Shown: positions 19,694-28,812, numbered from the stretch's first letter. The stretch is DNA of 64,000 bases from Corynebacterium amycolatum SK46 (GCF_000173655.1 NZ_ABZU01000002.1:1-64000); one strand, 5' to 3'. The notes: generated from the letters alone by a model not told the origin. A program made the numbers and translations.

Positions 19694-20341
19694 CTAGCGC
19701 AGGCGTGCACTAATCCATTCCACAAGGCGGTCCGCCCCATCGTCCCCCGTAAGCATCAGCCATGGTGACTGCCACGAGCCCTCCGCGAACTTCTGGTACG
19801 CCGCCAGTGTGCGCTCCTGCAAACCCGAGTCCTTTTCGTAGGCATCCCTAGTTCGCTGCACATCAGAGGCTTCCCGCTTGCGTGCGCGGTCGGCTGCCAC
19901 TCCTACCGACGTGGCCAGACAGACCTGAACGTCGGGAAGCGGAAGCTGGAAATCTCCGAATTCGGTCTTCTCAATCCACTCGACGATCGCCGGATCCTGT
20001 GTGCGCGCCAGGGAGTAGGCCGCGTTGGACGCGACGTAGCGATCGATAATCAGAACATCGTTCTCGCGCGCTGCATCAACAATCGCTTGACGACGTTCCT
20101 TGCGGTCCAGAGCGAACAGGAGTGCCATTGCCCAAGCGGAGTCCGCGGTGTCGCCGAGCTGACCGTGCAAGGCTTGATCGGCGAAATCAGCGAAGATTGT
20201 CTGCCGGTACGCCGGAAAGGTCATCGAAGAAACGGAGTGCCCTTGACTTCGGAGTTGATTGCTAACAGCTGTGACAAGCGTGTTCTTGCCAGCACCGTCG
20301 ATTCCTTCGACTGCGATAATCAAATTTTTCTCCTCGCGCAC
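19694..20341 (-). CDS. tmk: Thymidylate kinase
   Basis: A 215-residue dTMP kinase. The P-loop GIDGAGKNT is near residues 13-21, the 'DR' motif is in 'IDRYVASNAAY', and a LID region with basic residues follows. It makes dTDP for DNA synthesis. It lies 27 bases downstream of ahcY on the same strand and upstream of mtrA, as in M. tuberculosis Rv3247c. Confidence 0.94.
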   Translation of the reverse strand: MREEKNLIIAVEGIDGAGKNTLVTAVSNQLRSQGHSVSSMTFPAYRQTIFADFADQALHGQLGDTADSAWAMALLFALDRKERRQAIVDAARENDVLIIDRYVASNAAYSLARTQDPAIVEWIEKTEFGDFQLPLPDVQVCLATSVGVAADRARKREASDVQRTRDAYEKDSGLQERTLAAYQKFAEGSWQSPWLMLTGDDGADRLVEWISARLR

Positions 20342-20368
20342 ATGGCTACGGCCTAGCCTTGGCTAGAA

Positions 20369-21823
20369 CTAGTAGCGGTAGTGCTCTGGCTTATACGGGC
20401 CCTCGACATCAACGCCGATGTACTCGGCCTGTTCCTTGGACAATCGAGTGATTTCGCCGCCGAGTGCCTCGACGTGAATGCGAGCGACCTTCTCATCCAG
20501 AATCTTCGGCAGACGGTGGACAGTGTTGTCGTACTTATCACCGTTGCAGTAGAGCTCAATCTGCGCGATTGTCTGGTCGGCGAAGGAGGTCGACATTACG
20601 AAGGACGGGTGTCCGGTGGCATTGCCCAGGTTGAGCAGACGCCCCTCGGAAAGCACGATCAGAGAGCGCTCTTCGCCGTCAGCATGCGGGAAGATGTACT
20701 CGGTGACCTGCGGCTTGATCTCCACACGACGGACATCGTCGCGGTGGTGCAGGCTGTGCATGTCAATCTCGTTGTCAAAGTGGCCGATGTTGCCCAGCAG
20801 CGCGTGGTTCTTCATCTGCTGCATGTGCTCGAAAGTAATGACGCCCTTGTTGCCCGTGGCGGTGATGACAATATCGACATCTGCGATGACGCTCTCAGTA
20901 GCGACGACGTCGAAACCGTCCATCAATGCCTGCAATGCGTTAATCGGGTCGGCCTCGGTGACCTGAACGCGAGCGCCCTGACCTGCCAGCGCCTCCGCGC
21001 AGCCCTTACCCACATCGCCGTAACCGCAAACCAGCACATTCTTGCCGCCAACCAGCATGTCGGTACCGCGGTTGATGCCGTCCAGAAGGCTGTGGCGGGT
21101 GCCATACTTGTTATCGAACTTGGACTTGGTGACCGCATCGTTGACATTCATGGCCGGGAATGGCAGCACGCCCTGCTCTGCGAAGTGGTAGAGGCGGTGG
21201 ACACCAGTGGTGGTCTCCTCTGTGACACCCTTGACCGACTTTGCAATTCGGTGCCAACGGCCGGCATCCTTCTCCAGGCTGGCGCGAAGCATGTCCTTGA
21301 AGGCAATAAACTCGTCCGAATCCGACTCTTCTGCAGGCGGCACCAGGCCAGCATCCTCAAATTCCATGCCCTTAATGACAGCCATGGTGGCGTCGCCGCC
21401 GTCGTCCAGAATCATGTTGGCATCTTCATCGCCCCAGTCGAAGATGCGGTCGAGGCACCACCAGTACTCCTCCAGCGTCTCGCCCTTCCAAGCGAAAACC
21501 GGAACACCCTGCGGGTCCTCCGGAGTACCGTTTCGCCCAACGACGACAGCCGCAGCGGCCTCATCCTGGGTGGAGAAGATGTTGCACGAGGCCCAGCGGA
21601 CCTGTGCGCCCAGCGCCGTCAAGGTCTCGATGAGCACTGCGGTTTGAACCGTCATGTGAATGGAGCCGGAAATACGGGCACCGGCCAGCGGCTGCTGCTC
21701 TGCGTACTCTTCGCGCAGCGCCATTAGGCCTGGCATCTCGTGCTCAGCCAGACGAATCTGGTGACGACCGGCCTCAGCCAGGGAGAGGTCTGCAACCTTG
21801 AAATCAATGTTCTTCGAGGACAT
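20369..21823 (-). CDS. ahcY: Adenosylhomocysteinase (SAH hydrolase)
   Basis: A 484-residue SAH hydrolase that splits S-adenosylhomocysteine into adenosine and homocysteine, clearing the product of methyl transfer. The NAD-binding motif GYGDVGKG, the active-site '[11 protein letters not shown]' region and the conserved C-terminal KPEHYRY are present. The length, including the extra loop of about 40 residues around '[16 protein letters not shown]', fits the bacterial long form. The upstream 68 bases hold an inverted repeat (21854-21871) that may be regulatory. Confidence 0.97.
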   Translation of the reverse strand: MSSKNIDFKVADLSLAEAGRHQIRLAEHEMPGLMALREEYAEQQPLAGARISGSIHMTVQTAVLIETLTALGAQVRWASCNIFSTQDEAAAAVVVGRNGTPEDPQGVPVFAWKGETLEEYWWCLDRIFDWGDEDANMILDDGGDATMAVIKGMEFEDAGLVPPAEESDSDEFIAFKDMLRASLEKDAGRWHRIAKSVKGVTEETTTGVHRLYHFAEQGVLPFPAMNVNDAVTKSKFDNKYGTRHSLLDGINRGTDMLVGGKNVLVCGYGDVGKGCAEALAGQGARVQVTEADPINALQALMDGFDVVATESVIADVDIVITATGNKGVITFEHMQQMKNHALLGNIGHFDNEIDMHSLHHRDDVRRVEIKPQVTEYIFPHADGEERSLIVLSEGRLLNLGNATGHPSFVMSTSFADQTIAQIELYCNGDKYDNTVHRLPKILDEKVARIHVEALGGEITRLSKEQAEYIGVDVEGPYKPEHYRY

Positions 21824-21853
21824 GTAACGCTTTCTCTAGATTCTTTGACGTGA

Positions 21854-21871
21854 GATTCTTCTTAAAGAATC
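21854..21871. promoter_or_regulatory. Inverted repeat upstream of ahcY
   Basis: GATTCTT-CTTA-AAGAATC, a perfect seven-base inverted repeat 31 bases upstream of the ahcY start. It could be an operator or a weak terminator of the gene ending at 21892; no U-tract follows it on the minus strand, which favours an operator. Confidence 0.35.
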
Positions 21872-21891
21872 ACTACTGGGGACGCGAGAAA

Positions 21892-22266
21892 TTACTCTAC
21901 CGCTTCGACGCAGTTTTCCAGCGCCGCCTGGTCAGACTCACTGAGTTCCCCCAGAAGACTATCGAACACCTCGGAGGCGATAGCCAACGCATCCTCCTCG
22001 CTGCCGTGTGCCTCCGAGATTCCCTCCCGGATGAAGCTGTAGTCCTCCACAATGTCACCGCCGCTAAATGGCGCGCCATTCCAAATTGCAATAATCACAG
22101 CCGCCGCGAGTGCGCATGCTTTCTCATCGCTACTTTCGGAATCCGCCCCAATGCGGCCAGCATCAATCAATGCACCAACGCGATCCTGTGAGTCGAGATC
22201 CTGAACCTCATCGAAGAGTTCAATGACCGAATCGCTTCCAAAAACCTCAGTCTCCCAGATGGACAT
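21892..22266 (-). CDS. Small hypothetical protein, possibly DUF4259-like
   Basis: A 124-residue acidic soluble protein. It opens MSIWETEVFGSDSVIELFDEV and continues with an Ala-rich helix and 'IIAIWNG', a pattern reminiscent of DUF4259 proteins (which open with W-G/E-x-x-x-F-x-x-D). I chose the ATG at 22266 because sequence upstream in frame is Arg/Lys-rich and unlike the rest. The ribosome site is weak (GGAGCG at 12 bases). Function unknown. It is between ahcY and the divergent lipoprotein gene. Confidence 0.6.
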   Translation of the reverse strand: MSIWETEVFGSDSVIELFDEVQDLDSQDRVGALIDAGRIGADSESSDEKACALAAAVIIAIWNGAPFSGGDIVEDYSFIREGISEAHGSEEDALAIASEVFDSLLGELSESDQAALENCVEAVE

Positions 22267-22617
22267 GATAGGTGGCCACGCTCCTTTCGCGCTTCGAACC
22301 AATTTGCCAGTTTTCGTCTTTCGACGAGCGCTTTCCAAAGAGCGCTTTTCGACGAGCCCACGGTAATCTGGCCGCCGACTTAATAGCTGTCGCCTGCACG
22401 TACCGCTAGCCGGAAAACCGCATGTGGCCTTACCGAAGTTCTACCCGACTTTTCGTCACTTTTACAGTGCGAGAGACTTATTTAATCCCTCCAACACAAT
22501 TTTCACCCTAGAGAGAAGATAACGGGCATGTTAAGTTAGTTCCCAGACCTCGTAATGCAACTGTTATCTTTTTCGTTACAGGGCGACCACACGCATGACA
22601 CGAAAGGAGTACCTACC
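22267..22617. promoter_or_regulatory. Divergent intergenic region before the Thr/Pro-rich lipoprotein
   Basis: A 351-base gap with no convincing gene. It contains two direct copies of TTCGACGAGC (22320-22329 and 22348-22357), separated by AGCGCT-TTCCAAAG-AGCGCT, which can form a hairpin. Further right AGATAAC (22517-22523) and GTTATCT (22563-22569) form a spaced inverted repeat. Promoters for both flanking genes are expected here but I could not assign hexamers. Confidence 0.3.
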
Positions 22618-23394
22618 ATGGTGAAGAAGGCTTTTGGAGCTCTTCTGCTCGCAGCCCTTCCCCTGAGCGTTTCGCTCGTTGGCTGCTCCGATAGCAGTGC
22701 TGCCGAGGGGGCGAATCCGGAAAACGCCGGCTCTCAGTCGAAAATGGAGACCTCTGCTCCGCTACCTCCAGTTCCGAGTGATGCCGAGCTGCAGCAGAGC
22801 ACTGAATCGAATTCAGATTCCTCGCTGACTGAGACGACTGGCAGTCTGGTACCTCGCCCGACCACGCCATCGAGCACCGAGATTGTTGAGGATCCGTACC
22901 TGCCACCGCAGGCGTACATCCCGCCGACTTCCACAAGCTCAAGTACGACAACTCCGACGTCGACGACATCAACGCCTCCGACGACCACGGAGACCACAGA
23001 GCCCACTTCTGGCGACGTTTCTTCGCCGACGCCCAGCAAGCCGGTGCCACTGCTACCGGACGATGACTCGGAAAAGCCGAACGACAGTATTCCGGAAGGC
23101 GACGGTGGCGCAGCAGCTGAGCCGAAGCCGCCTTCATCGCAGCCGCAGTCCCAGTCGGGTACGCAAACCACAACTCCGTCCGAGACTCCTCAGAAGACTC
23201 CTTCGAAGGAGCCGATGCCCCCGAAGTGGACGGAGTCCCCAAAGGAGCCGACACCCCCGCAGAGCCAGGCCTCTTCGAAGGAGAAGGACAACGCTGGCGG
23301 CAATGGGGCTAGCAATAGCAAGATTTCCCCAATCCCGGAAAAGCCGAAGGACTTCGGATTCCTGGGAAATCTCTTCAATAACGACGAGGACTAA
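22618..23394 (+). CDS. Thr/Pro/Ser-rich surface lipoprotein of unknown function
   Basis: A 258-residue predicted lipoprotein. The signal peptide (VKKAFGALLLAALPLSVSL) ends in a lipobox LVGC with the lipidated cysteine at residue 23. The rest is almost entirely low complexity, with Thr/Ser-rich stretches (residues about 95-130), then Pro/Lys/Glu-rich stretches, and a short conserved-looking end 'DFGFLGNLFNNDED'. No globular domain is evident; it may be a spacer that spans the cell wall or a glycosylated stalk. The ATG at 22618 has AAAGGAG upstream. It ends in a 4-base convergent overlap with manA. Confidence 0.75.
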   Translation: MVKKAFGALLLAALPLSVSLVGCSDSSAAEGANPENAGSQSKMETSAPLPPVPSDAELQQSTESNSDSSLTETTGSLVPRPTTPSSTEIVEDPYLPPQAYIPPTSTSSSTTTPTSTTSTPPTTTETTEPTSGDVSSPTPSKPVPLLPDDDSEKPNDSIPEGDGGAAAEPKPPSSQPQSQSGTQTTTPSETPQKTPSKEPMPPKWTESPKEPTPPQSQASSKEKDNAGGNGASNSKISPIPEKPKDFGFLGNLFNNDED

Positions 23395-24593
23395 CCCACC
23401 CGCGGGACGGTCGCGACAAAGACGGTTGCCCCGCCTTGGCGCGCAGTCAGCTCAATATCGACAGCGTCAACAGCCGGAACCCAGGCCGCATGGCCGCTGG
23501 GAACCTCAACCACGGAGTCGTCGTGACGCAACACCACCGTGCCCGCCGTAGACAACACAACCGTGGCGGATTCTTCGTCGAGCAGAACATGTTCGCCAGG
23601 CTCCAGGTCCCGCGAACGAAGGCGGAACTCGCGCACCGGCGCGTCATAGTCATTCCAGCCATCATCGGTCAGCCGCGACTGCAGCACCGGATCCGGCAGC
23701 GGGCGGAAAGAGAGCACACGCAGTAGCTCCACGACATCGACGTGCTTAGAGGTCAGGCCTCCGCGCAGCACGTTGTCGGAGTTGGCCATGATTTCCACGC
23801 CCATGCCATTGAGGTAAGCGTGCAGCTGTCCCGCACCAAGGTAGATGGCTTCGCCCGGCTGTAAGCGAAGGCGATTAAGCAGCATCGACCCCAGGACTCC
23901 CGGGTCCCCCGGATACTTTCGAGCCAGTTCGCAGGTGGTCTCGGCTACTCGCGAGAACTCCTCATCCTCGCCTCTGTAATCCGCGCACTTGGCAGCCACG
24001 GCCTCGACCAGCTCATCGAGGACATCCTGGGGCAACGTCAACCACGTTGTAAACAATGCCCGCAGAGCACTCTCGTCATCGGCGGCATCGAGCAGTCCCA
24101 TGTAGTGGTCGAGCTCCGGTACCGCCAGCGCTGCGAGCAGCTCCTTCGTGCGCTCCACCGGGCGGAATCCGGCCAACGCGTCGAAGGTAGTCAGGGCGAC
24201 AATGAGTTCTGGCTTGTGGTTGTTGTCCCGGTAATTGCGGAAATGTGCAGTGGCCGGAATTCCCTCCGCATTTTCGCGTGCAAATCCCTCCTGAGCTTCT
24301 GCCAAGGTGGGGTGTGCCTGCAGCGATAGCGGCTCATCGGCTGCGAGCAGCTTCAACAGGAACGGCAGCCTGCCGTTGTCGGTGTCAATTGCGTATCCGA
24401 GCGCAGCCGCCGGGTCCTGCGCAATGAGCTCATCCAGCGGCGTGCCGGCCACTGTGGCCGATGCCAGTGCATGCGCACCAAACCACAGTTCCGCCCAGGG
24501 CTTCGATGTGGGAGCGTCCGCACCGGTGATTCTCGCCAAATGTGTACGAGACCCCCAGGGGTACGACTGCAGCACGGGGTCCAACAGCTCCAT
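23391..24593 (-). CDS. manA: Mannose-6-phosphate isomerase (type I)
   Basis: A 400-residue type-I phosphomannose isomerase. The metal-binding residues are recognisable in 'SLQAHPTLAEA' and 'NNHKPELIVAL', and the later 'GAGQLHAYLNGMGVEIMANSDNVLRGG' block is diagnostic. It interconverts fructose-6-P and mannose-6-P, feeding GDP-mannose for lipomannan and glycan synthesis. It lies downstream of the TobH-like and manB genes on the same strand, as in Rv3255c-Rv3257c. Confidence 0.94.
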   Translation of the reverse strand: MELLDPVLQSYPWGSRTHLARITGADAPTSKPWAELWFGAHALASATVAGTPLDELIAQDPAAALGYAIDTDNGRLPFLLKLLAADEPLSLQAHPTLAEAQEGFARENAEGIPATAHFRNYRDNNHKPELIVALTTFDALAGFRPVERTKELLAALAVPELDHYMGLLDAADDESALRALFTTWLTLPQDVLDELVEAVAAKCADYRGEDEEFSRVAETTCELARKYPGDPGVLGSMLLNRLRLQPGEAIYLGAGQLHAYLNGMGVEIMANSDNVLRGGLTSKHVDVVELLRVLSFRPLPDPVLQSRLTDDGWNDYDAPVREFRLRSRDLEPGEHVLLDEESATVVLSTAGTVVLRHDDSVVEVPSGHAAWVPAVDAVDIELTARQGGATVFVATVPRVG

Positions 24594-24641
24594 GCCCGTA
24601 TCACTCCTCTAATAGTCGCTACTGGCGCAAGCACGCCAATC

Positions 24642-24669
24642 TCACCGAAGACCCAAAAGCCTTCGGTGA
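24642..24669 (-). terminator. Intercistronic hairpin between the TobH-like gene and manA
   Basis: TCACCGAAG pairs perfectly with CTTCGGTGA around a ten-base loop, in the 86-base gap between the stop of the TobH-like gene and the manA start. No U-tract follows, so it may adjust manA expression or RNA stability rather than end transcription. Confidence 0.4.
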
Positions 24670-24679
24670 CACCCGGCGA

Positions 24680-25708
24680 TTACGCAGAAAACGCCGCAAT
24701 CGCACCAACTCTGGCTGCAGTAACACATACTTCAACCAGTGGATGATGAGTCTCCGCATCGAGCGCAGGGCACTCCACACGAGCCCATCCAGCCTCGCCG
24801 TAGTGGTCCCGGTAGTGGCCCACGTTGTTCGGCGCTGCTAAAACAATCGCCCCCAACGGTAGCACTGTCGCCCCTTCATCCCCACCATCAATGAACGGGT
24901 CATAGAAAATATCTCGGCTTGCCTGGGGTTCTGCAGCGAGCAACGCGCCCACGCTAAGAGACAACTCGCTTATCGACGACGCTGCCGAGACCACGCCTGC
25001 CTCGAGCATCTGTAACGATGCCAGCTCCGCTACCGGCGCCAGCGCCGAGGTTGTCGACACTGCAAGCATTCTGCGGCCTGCCAACCACTGCGCTGCCTGC
25101 CGCGCGGGGTTAACTGTTTCATCTCGCTGCGGAGCACAAGCCGCAATATCGGTGTCCACCGCATCGGCGACTTCCTCGACTACCCCGGCCGGAGCCAGAG
25201 CGGTGGCGCCACATTCAGTGAGCGCGCTGGCGATGGCACCAACATAGGCGGTAAAGGACGCGGACTCCGCCATCGCCGGGCGCGGAACCACAACCGTATC
25301 GGGACTACCGGCGGCACGCAATGGCCCTTCACCGGGATCCACCACGACCGTGGCTGCTCCTCGCCTATCAGCTTCAGCCAGAGCTGCACCCAGTGGACTG
25401 CCGGGGTTGTCGTCACAGACGATGACCAAGTCGAGGGCTCCGACATAACTGGGCAACTGATGCGCAATTACGACCGGGCAGCGGATGTCGTCGGCAAGCG
25501 CGCGCACGGACTCGGCGGCGAGCTGCGCCCGACGATTTCCCACGAGGATGACCGCGCTGCGCGGCAGTGGAAGTTGAGCAAATGCTCCCCCGCGAGTTGC
25601 GGAGGCAGCAGCTCTGAGACCTGCGCCGGCAGTGGCCATACGGTAGAACAGGGCCTCTTGGCGCGGGTTATGGGAGGAGTCGAATGACGAGGTCATACTC
25701 CCAAGCAT
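24680..25708 (-). CDS. TobH-like SIS-domain protein (Rv3256c family)
   Basis: A 342-residue Ala-rich protein with the layout of the actinobacterial TobH family: an N-terminal helical region, 'RSAVILVGNRRAQLAAESVRAL' and 'VVIAHQLPSYVGALDLVIVCDDN', which resembles a sugar-isomerase (SIS) fold. Its position between manB and manA suggests a role in mannose phosphate metabolism, but the catalytic residues of true isomerases are not recognisable. Two starts are possible (25708 and 25696); neither has a strong ribosome site. Confidence 0.75.
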   Translation of the reverse strand: MLGSMTSSFDSSHNPRQEALFYRMATAGAGLRAAASATRGGAFAQLPLPRSAVILVGNRRAQLAAESVRALADDIRCPVVIAHQLPSYVGALDLVIVCDDNPGSPLGAALAEADRRGAATVVVDPGEGPLRAAGSPDTVVVPRPAMAESASFTAYVGAIASALTECGATALAPAGVVEEVADAVDTDIAACAPQRDETVNPARQAAQWLAGRRMLAVSTTSALAPVAELASLQMLEAGVVSAASSISELSLSVGALLAAEPQASRDIFYDPFIDGGDEGATVLPLGAIVLAAPNNVGHYRDHYGEAGWARVECPALDAETHHPLVEVCVTAARVGAIAAFSA

Positions 25709-25734
25709 GCCTGAAAACGGGCGTGTGGGGTTGA

Positions 25735-27114
25735 TTAACCGCGGATGATGCCGAGAACTTCGTCGACAAGAGCGTCAACCTCAGCACACGTCGGCGCCTC
25801 GACGTTCAGACGCAGCAGCGGCTCCGTATTGGAGGCCCGGACGTTGAACCACGCCTTGGAGTCCGCCAGCTCAATGGTCAGGCCATCCATCCAGTCCGAG
25901 GACTCGGTCCGATCGGCAAACGCAGCCTCGATTTCCTTCTGCTTGGCCTGCTGCTCCTCTGCGCTGCCCAGGCGGGAATTAATCTCACCGGAGGCCTCGT
26001 AGCGGTTGTACTCGGCCATGAATTCGCTCAGTGGCTTATCCTGCTCTGCCAGTGCGGCCAGGACATGCATGGCGGCGAGCATGCCGGAGTCAGCGTTGAA
26101 GAATTCCTTGAAGTAGTAGTGTGCCGAATGCTCGCCGCCAAAAACAGCACTGTGCTCGGCCATTTGCGCTTTAATAAAGGAGTGCCCAACACGGGTACGA
26201 ACCGGGGTTCCGCCGTTTTCCACAATCATCTCCGGCACGACGTGCGAGGTGATCAGGTTATGGATGATAGCCGCGCCCGGGTTCTGCTCCAGGTAGCGGG
26301 TGGCCACCAACGCACAGATGGCCGATGGGCTGACCGGGTTACCCTTCTCGTCGACGACGAAGCAGCGGTCAGCGTCGCCATCGAAGGCAATACCGATGTC
26401 TGCGCCCTGCTCCACCGTGAACTTTTGTAGGTCAACGAGGTTGGCGGGCTCCAATGGGTTGGCCTCGTGATTCGGGAAGTTGCCGTCGAGCTCAAAGTAG
26501 AGGTCAGCAACATCCATGTCTTCTCCGAGCACTGCCGGGACTGTCAGTCCCCCCATACCGTTACCGGCATCGACTGCGACCTTCAGGCGACGGCCAGAGC
26601 GGATGTCGACCAGCCCATGAAGGAACGCCGCGTAATCCTGCAGAACATCCTCGTGATCAATTTCGCCCGGAGTGCCGGTGTACTCCGGGATTCCGTCGAC
26701 AAGCAGATCCTTTATCTGAGCAAGCCCTGTCTCCTGCCCGATTGGGCGGGCGAGCGAACGGCACATCTTGATGCCGTTGTATTCAGCTGGGTTGTGGCTG
26801 GCAGTGAACATCGCGCCCGGGCATCCCTTTACTCCGGAGGCGAAATACAGCTCGTCCGTAGAGGTCAGGCCGAGCAGGGTGACATTGAGCCCCTGTGCTG
26901 CCGCGCCATCGGCGAAACTAGCCGCCAACTCCGGCGAGGACTCACGCATATCGTGGCCGACTACGGCACGTGTTGCGCCCTCTGAACGCATGATGTGTCC
27001 AAAAGCGGCGCCGATGGCTCCGACAAGGTCCGCGTCGATGCCCTCACCGACAACACCGCGCACGTCATAGGCCTTGATGACGGCATCCAAATCGGAACGA
27101 TTGTAAGTGCCCAC
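25735..27114 (-). CDS. manB: Phosphomannomutase/phosphoglucomutase
   Basis: A 459-residue alpha-D-phosphohexomutase. The catalytic serine S106 is in TASHNP, the Mg site is DGDADR, and the sugar loop 'GGEHSAHYYFKEF' and C-terminal phosphate loop 'VRASNTEPLLRLN' are present. It converts mannose-6-P to mannose-1-P. The GTG at 27114 is chosen over the upstream ATG at 27165 because AGAGAGG lies six bases before it and family homology starts at 'NRSDLDAVIKAYDVRG'. It precedes the TobH-like gene by 26 bases. Confidence 0.94.
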   Translation of the reverse strand: MGTYNRSDLDAVIKAYDVRGVVGEGIDADLVGAIGAAFGHIMRSEGATRAVVGHDMRESSPELAASFADGAAAQGLNVTLLGLTSTDELYFASGVKGCPGAMFTASHNPAEYNGIKMCRSLARPIGQETGLAQIKDLLVDGIPEYTGTPGEIDHEDVLQDYAAFLHGLVDIRSGRRLKVAVDAGNGMGGLTVPAVLGEDMDVADLYFELDGNFPNHEANPLEPANLVDLQKFTVEQGADIGIAFDGDADRCFVVDEKGNPVSPSAICALVATRYLEQNPGAAIIHNLITSHVVPEMIVENGGTPVRTRVGHSFIKAQMAEHSAVFGGEHSAHYYFKEFFNADSGMLAAMHVLAALAEQDKPLSEFMAEYNRYEASGEINSRLGSAEEQQAKQKEIEAAFADRTESSDWMDGLTIELADSKAWFNVRASNTEPLLRLNVEAPTCAEVDALVDEVLGIIRG

Positions 27115-27230
27115 GAAAAACCTCTCTGGGTAAGTATCAGTTTTGTGAAAAATGATACTAGCCACAGAGAGGCTCTCACAAAGAAATGCCGCGGCAAGAT
27201 GGCATGAGCTAGGGCACGGCGCCCGACCTG

Positions 27231-27638
27231 TTAGTCGTCCGAATCCTCCGGATCGCGAACTACATGCAGGTGACCGCGCGCGGATTTCCGCGTCGACGGG
27301 TGACGGCTGGAATCAATCTTGTAGGTCTGAGGGCGGTTGTCGACCTCATCCCGCAGCACCAGGCCAGTCGCGTTGCGGCCAGCTTCACGGACGGCTTCCG
27401 CCAGTGCCGTCAAATCATCATCGTCCTGGGCGGGCGTCGGCACGTCGTAACGCACGAGCTCCCAACCCAGCGGTGCGGTGATGGAACGCGCGTGCTTCTC
27501 ACAGAGATCCCAGCTATGCGGTTCGGACGCGGCGGCGAGCGGCCCCACCACAGCCGTCGACTCCGCGTAGGCATACGTCAACGTAGCTACGGCAGGTTTG
27601 CCACAGCCGGGCCGGCAACAACGTCTAAAAACACTCAC
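27231..27638 (-). CDS. DUF3499 family protein (Rv3258c-like)
   Basis: A 135-residue soluble protein. The N-terminus has a cysteine-rich zinc-like site (RRCCRPGCGKPAVATLTYAYAES) with a second site 'WDLCEKHA', compatible with one bound zinc. The middle and tail are charged. The family is actinobacterial, always near manB/whiB2, with unknown function. The upstream 172 bases are the divergent region with the Rv3259-like gene. Confidence 0.85.
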   Translation of the reverse strand: MSVFRRCCRPGCGKPAVATLTYAYAESTAVVGPLAAASEPHSWDLCEKHARSITAPLGWELVRYDVPTPAQDDDDLTALAEAVREAGRNATGLVLRDEVDNRPQTYKIDSSRHPSTRKSARGHLHVVRDPEDSDD

Positions 27639-27810
27639 GGCATCAAAGTCTAGACCCTAACTTTAAGTTTCGATAGTTTTTCTCCCACCCCGGGCGTTTT
27701 TCGCTTTCCGACGCGCCCCCAGACACCCCAGCCTTACCCAGTAAACCTGCGACATGGCCGGAAGCTGGCCTCACCCACGTTGACGAGCCGACCGATTATG
27801 CTCAACAAAT

Positions 27811-28293
27811 ATGAATTCATCGGCTTATACTCCGCGCTCATTGCGACGCTCACTGCGACGCGGCCGCGGACCTCGGGGACCTCTGTTGCCGCCGGAAGTA
27901 CCTCGCTGGAAGAGCCGCTCAGAAGCTTTTGACCAGGCGGTTATTGATGCCTACGCCCCATTGGATCAGCGCTGGTCCCGACAACTGTCACACCTGGACA
28001 TCGCCATCGATACGATTCCTCGCATGCAGCTACGCCCGGACATGTACTTCCCGGAAGAGATTGTCGCTGACGGACCTGTACCACTGGGACGGCTTATCCC
28101 CGCTGGCATTGACCGCGTAGGCAACCCCACCCGCCCCTGCGTAGTAGTGTTCCGCCGCCCCATTGAGCGCCGTGTCTCGGGCCGAGTGGAACTGGACCAG
28201 ATGCTGCAAAATGTACTGACCCGCCTGGTAGCGGTATATCTGGGCATTGATCCGGTTGAGGTGGACCCTAGTTTCGACGAGAACTTCCTGTAG
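27811..28293 (+). CDS. Rv3259-like protein; metallopeptidase-family fold with a lost HExxH site
   Basis: A 160-residue protein related to the small zincin 'metallopeptidase family' of actinobacteria: after an Arg-rich N-terminus come 'FDQAVIDAYAPLD', 'VVVFRRPIERR' and a final helix. In catalytic homologues that helix reads HEIAHHFGID; here the aligned residues are R138-L-V-A-V-Y-L-G-I-D, so both His and the Glu of HExxH are missing while GID is kept. It is therefore likely not a protease. No good ribosome site precedes the ATG, and a TATGCT hexamer (27797-27802) lies eight bases upstream, which would suit a leaderless transcript. Confidence 0.75.
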   Translation: MNSSAYTPRSLRRSLRRGRGPRGPLLPPEVPRWKSRSEAFDQAVIDAYAPLDQRWSRQLSHLDIAIDTIPRMQLRPDMYFPEEIVADGPVPLGRLIPAGIDRVGNPTRPCVVVFRRPIERRVSGRVELDQMLQNVLTRLVAVYLGIDPVEVDPSFDENFL

Positions 28294-28350
28294 AAAGCTT
28301 TCTTCTAAGGAGCTCTTTGGAGAGCAGAGAAAAACTCGTTCAACGAAAAA

Positions 28351-28376
28351 TCCCCCAGGGGTTTACCCCAAGGGGA
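28351..28376 (-). terminator. whiB2 terminator
   Basis: On the minus strand a nested hairpin (TCCCC outer stem, GGGG-TAAA-CCCC inner stem) is followed by TTTTT. It begins about 43 bases after the whiB2 stop and lies in the convergent gap with the Rv3259-like gene. Confidence 0.7.
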
Positions 28377-28418
28377 GACTGTGGCATTGCGTGCACACGA
28401 AAAACTAGCCGCGCGGTT

Positions 28419-28787
28419 CTAGCCAATCTGCCGCTTCAAACGGCGACGCTCACGCTCAGAGAGGCCACCCCAAATACCGAAGCGCTCATCATGCTCGAGA
28501 GCAAACTCCAGACATTCATCTCGCACACCACAAGCACGACAAATACGCTTTGCTTCGCGAGTGGATCCACCCTTCTCAGGGAAGAAAGCTTCTGGATCAG
28601 TCTGGGCACACAGAGCCTGCTCCTGCCAGTCCTGATCGACGGCTTCAAACAACCCCGAGAGGTCATCTGCCCACTCTGTCAACGGCCGAGGCTGGTTTTC
28701 AGAGGAGCTATCATTCACAGCGATGTCACCCGCATTCGTCTCACTATCCACAGCAGAGCCGCCATCAAACATGCTGGACTTTTCCAT
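28419..28787 (-). CDS. whiB2: WhiB-family iron-sulfur transcription factor, WhiB2/WhcD
   Basis: A 122-residue WhiB protein with four cluster cysteines at 60, 83, 86 and 92 (C-x22-C-x2-C-x5-C), the GIWGG turn at 104-108 and the basic tail 'SERERRRLKRQIG'. The N-terminal 50 residues are acidic and variable. WhiB2 homologues are tied to cell division and septation. The ATG at 28787 has AGGAGG upstream. Its position between the Rv3259-like gene and manC matches Rv3260c. The leader carries a tandem repeat described separately. Confidence 0.93.
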   Translation of the reverse strand: MEKSSMFDGGSAVDSETNAGDIAVNDSSSENQPRPLTEWADDLSGLFEAVDQDWQEQALCAQTDPEAFFPEKGGSTREAKRICRACGVRDECLEFALEHDERFGIWGGLSERERRRLKRQIG

Positions 28788-28812
28788 GCCGAGGGCCTCC
28801 TGATGGTTGTTG

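Noticed and set aside
20381-21727. A 448-codon open frame opposite ahcY
   Set aside because: ahcY has complete family motifs; the antisense frame has none.
21824-21891. SAH or SAM riboswitch before ahcY
   Set aside because: The gap is only 68 bases and shows one simple inverted repeat, too little for a known riboswitch fold.
27811-28293. Active zinc peptidase
   Set aside because: The HExxH triad residues are all substituted.
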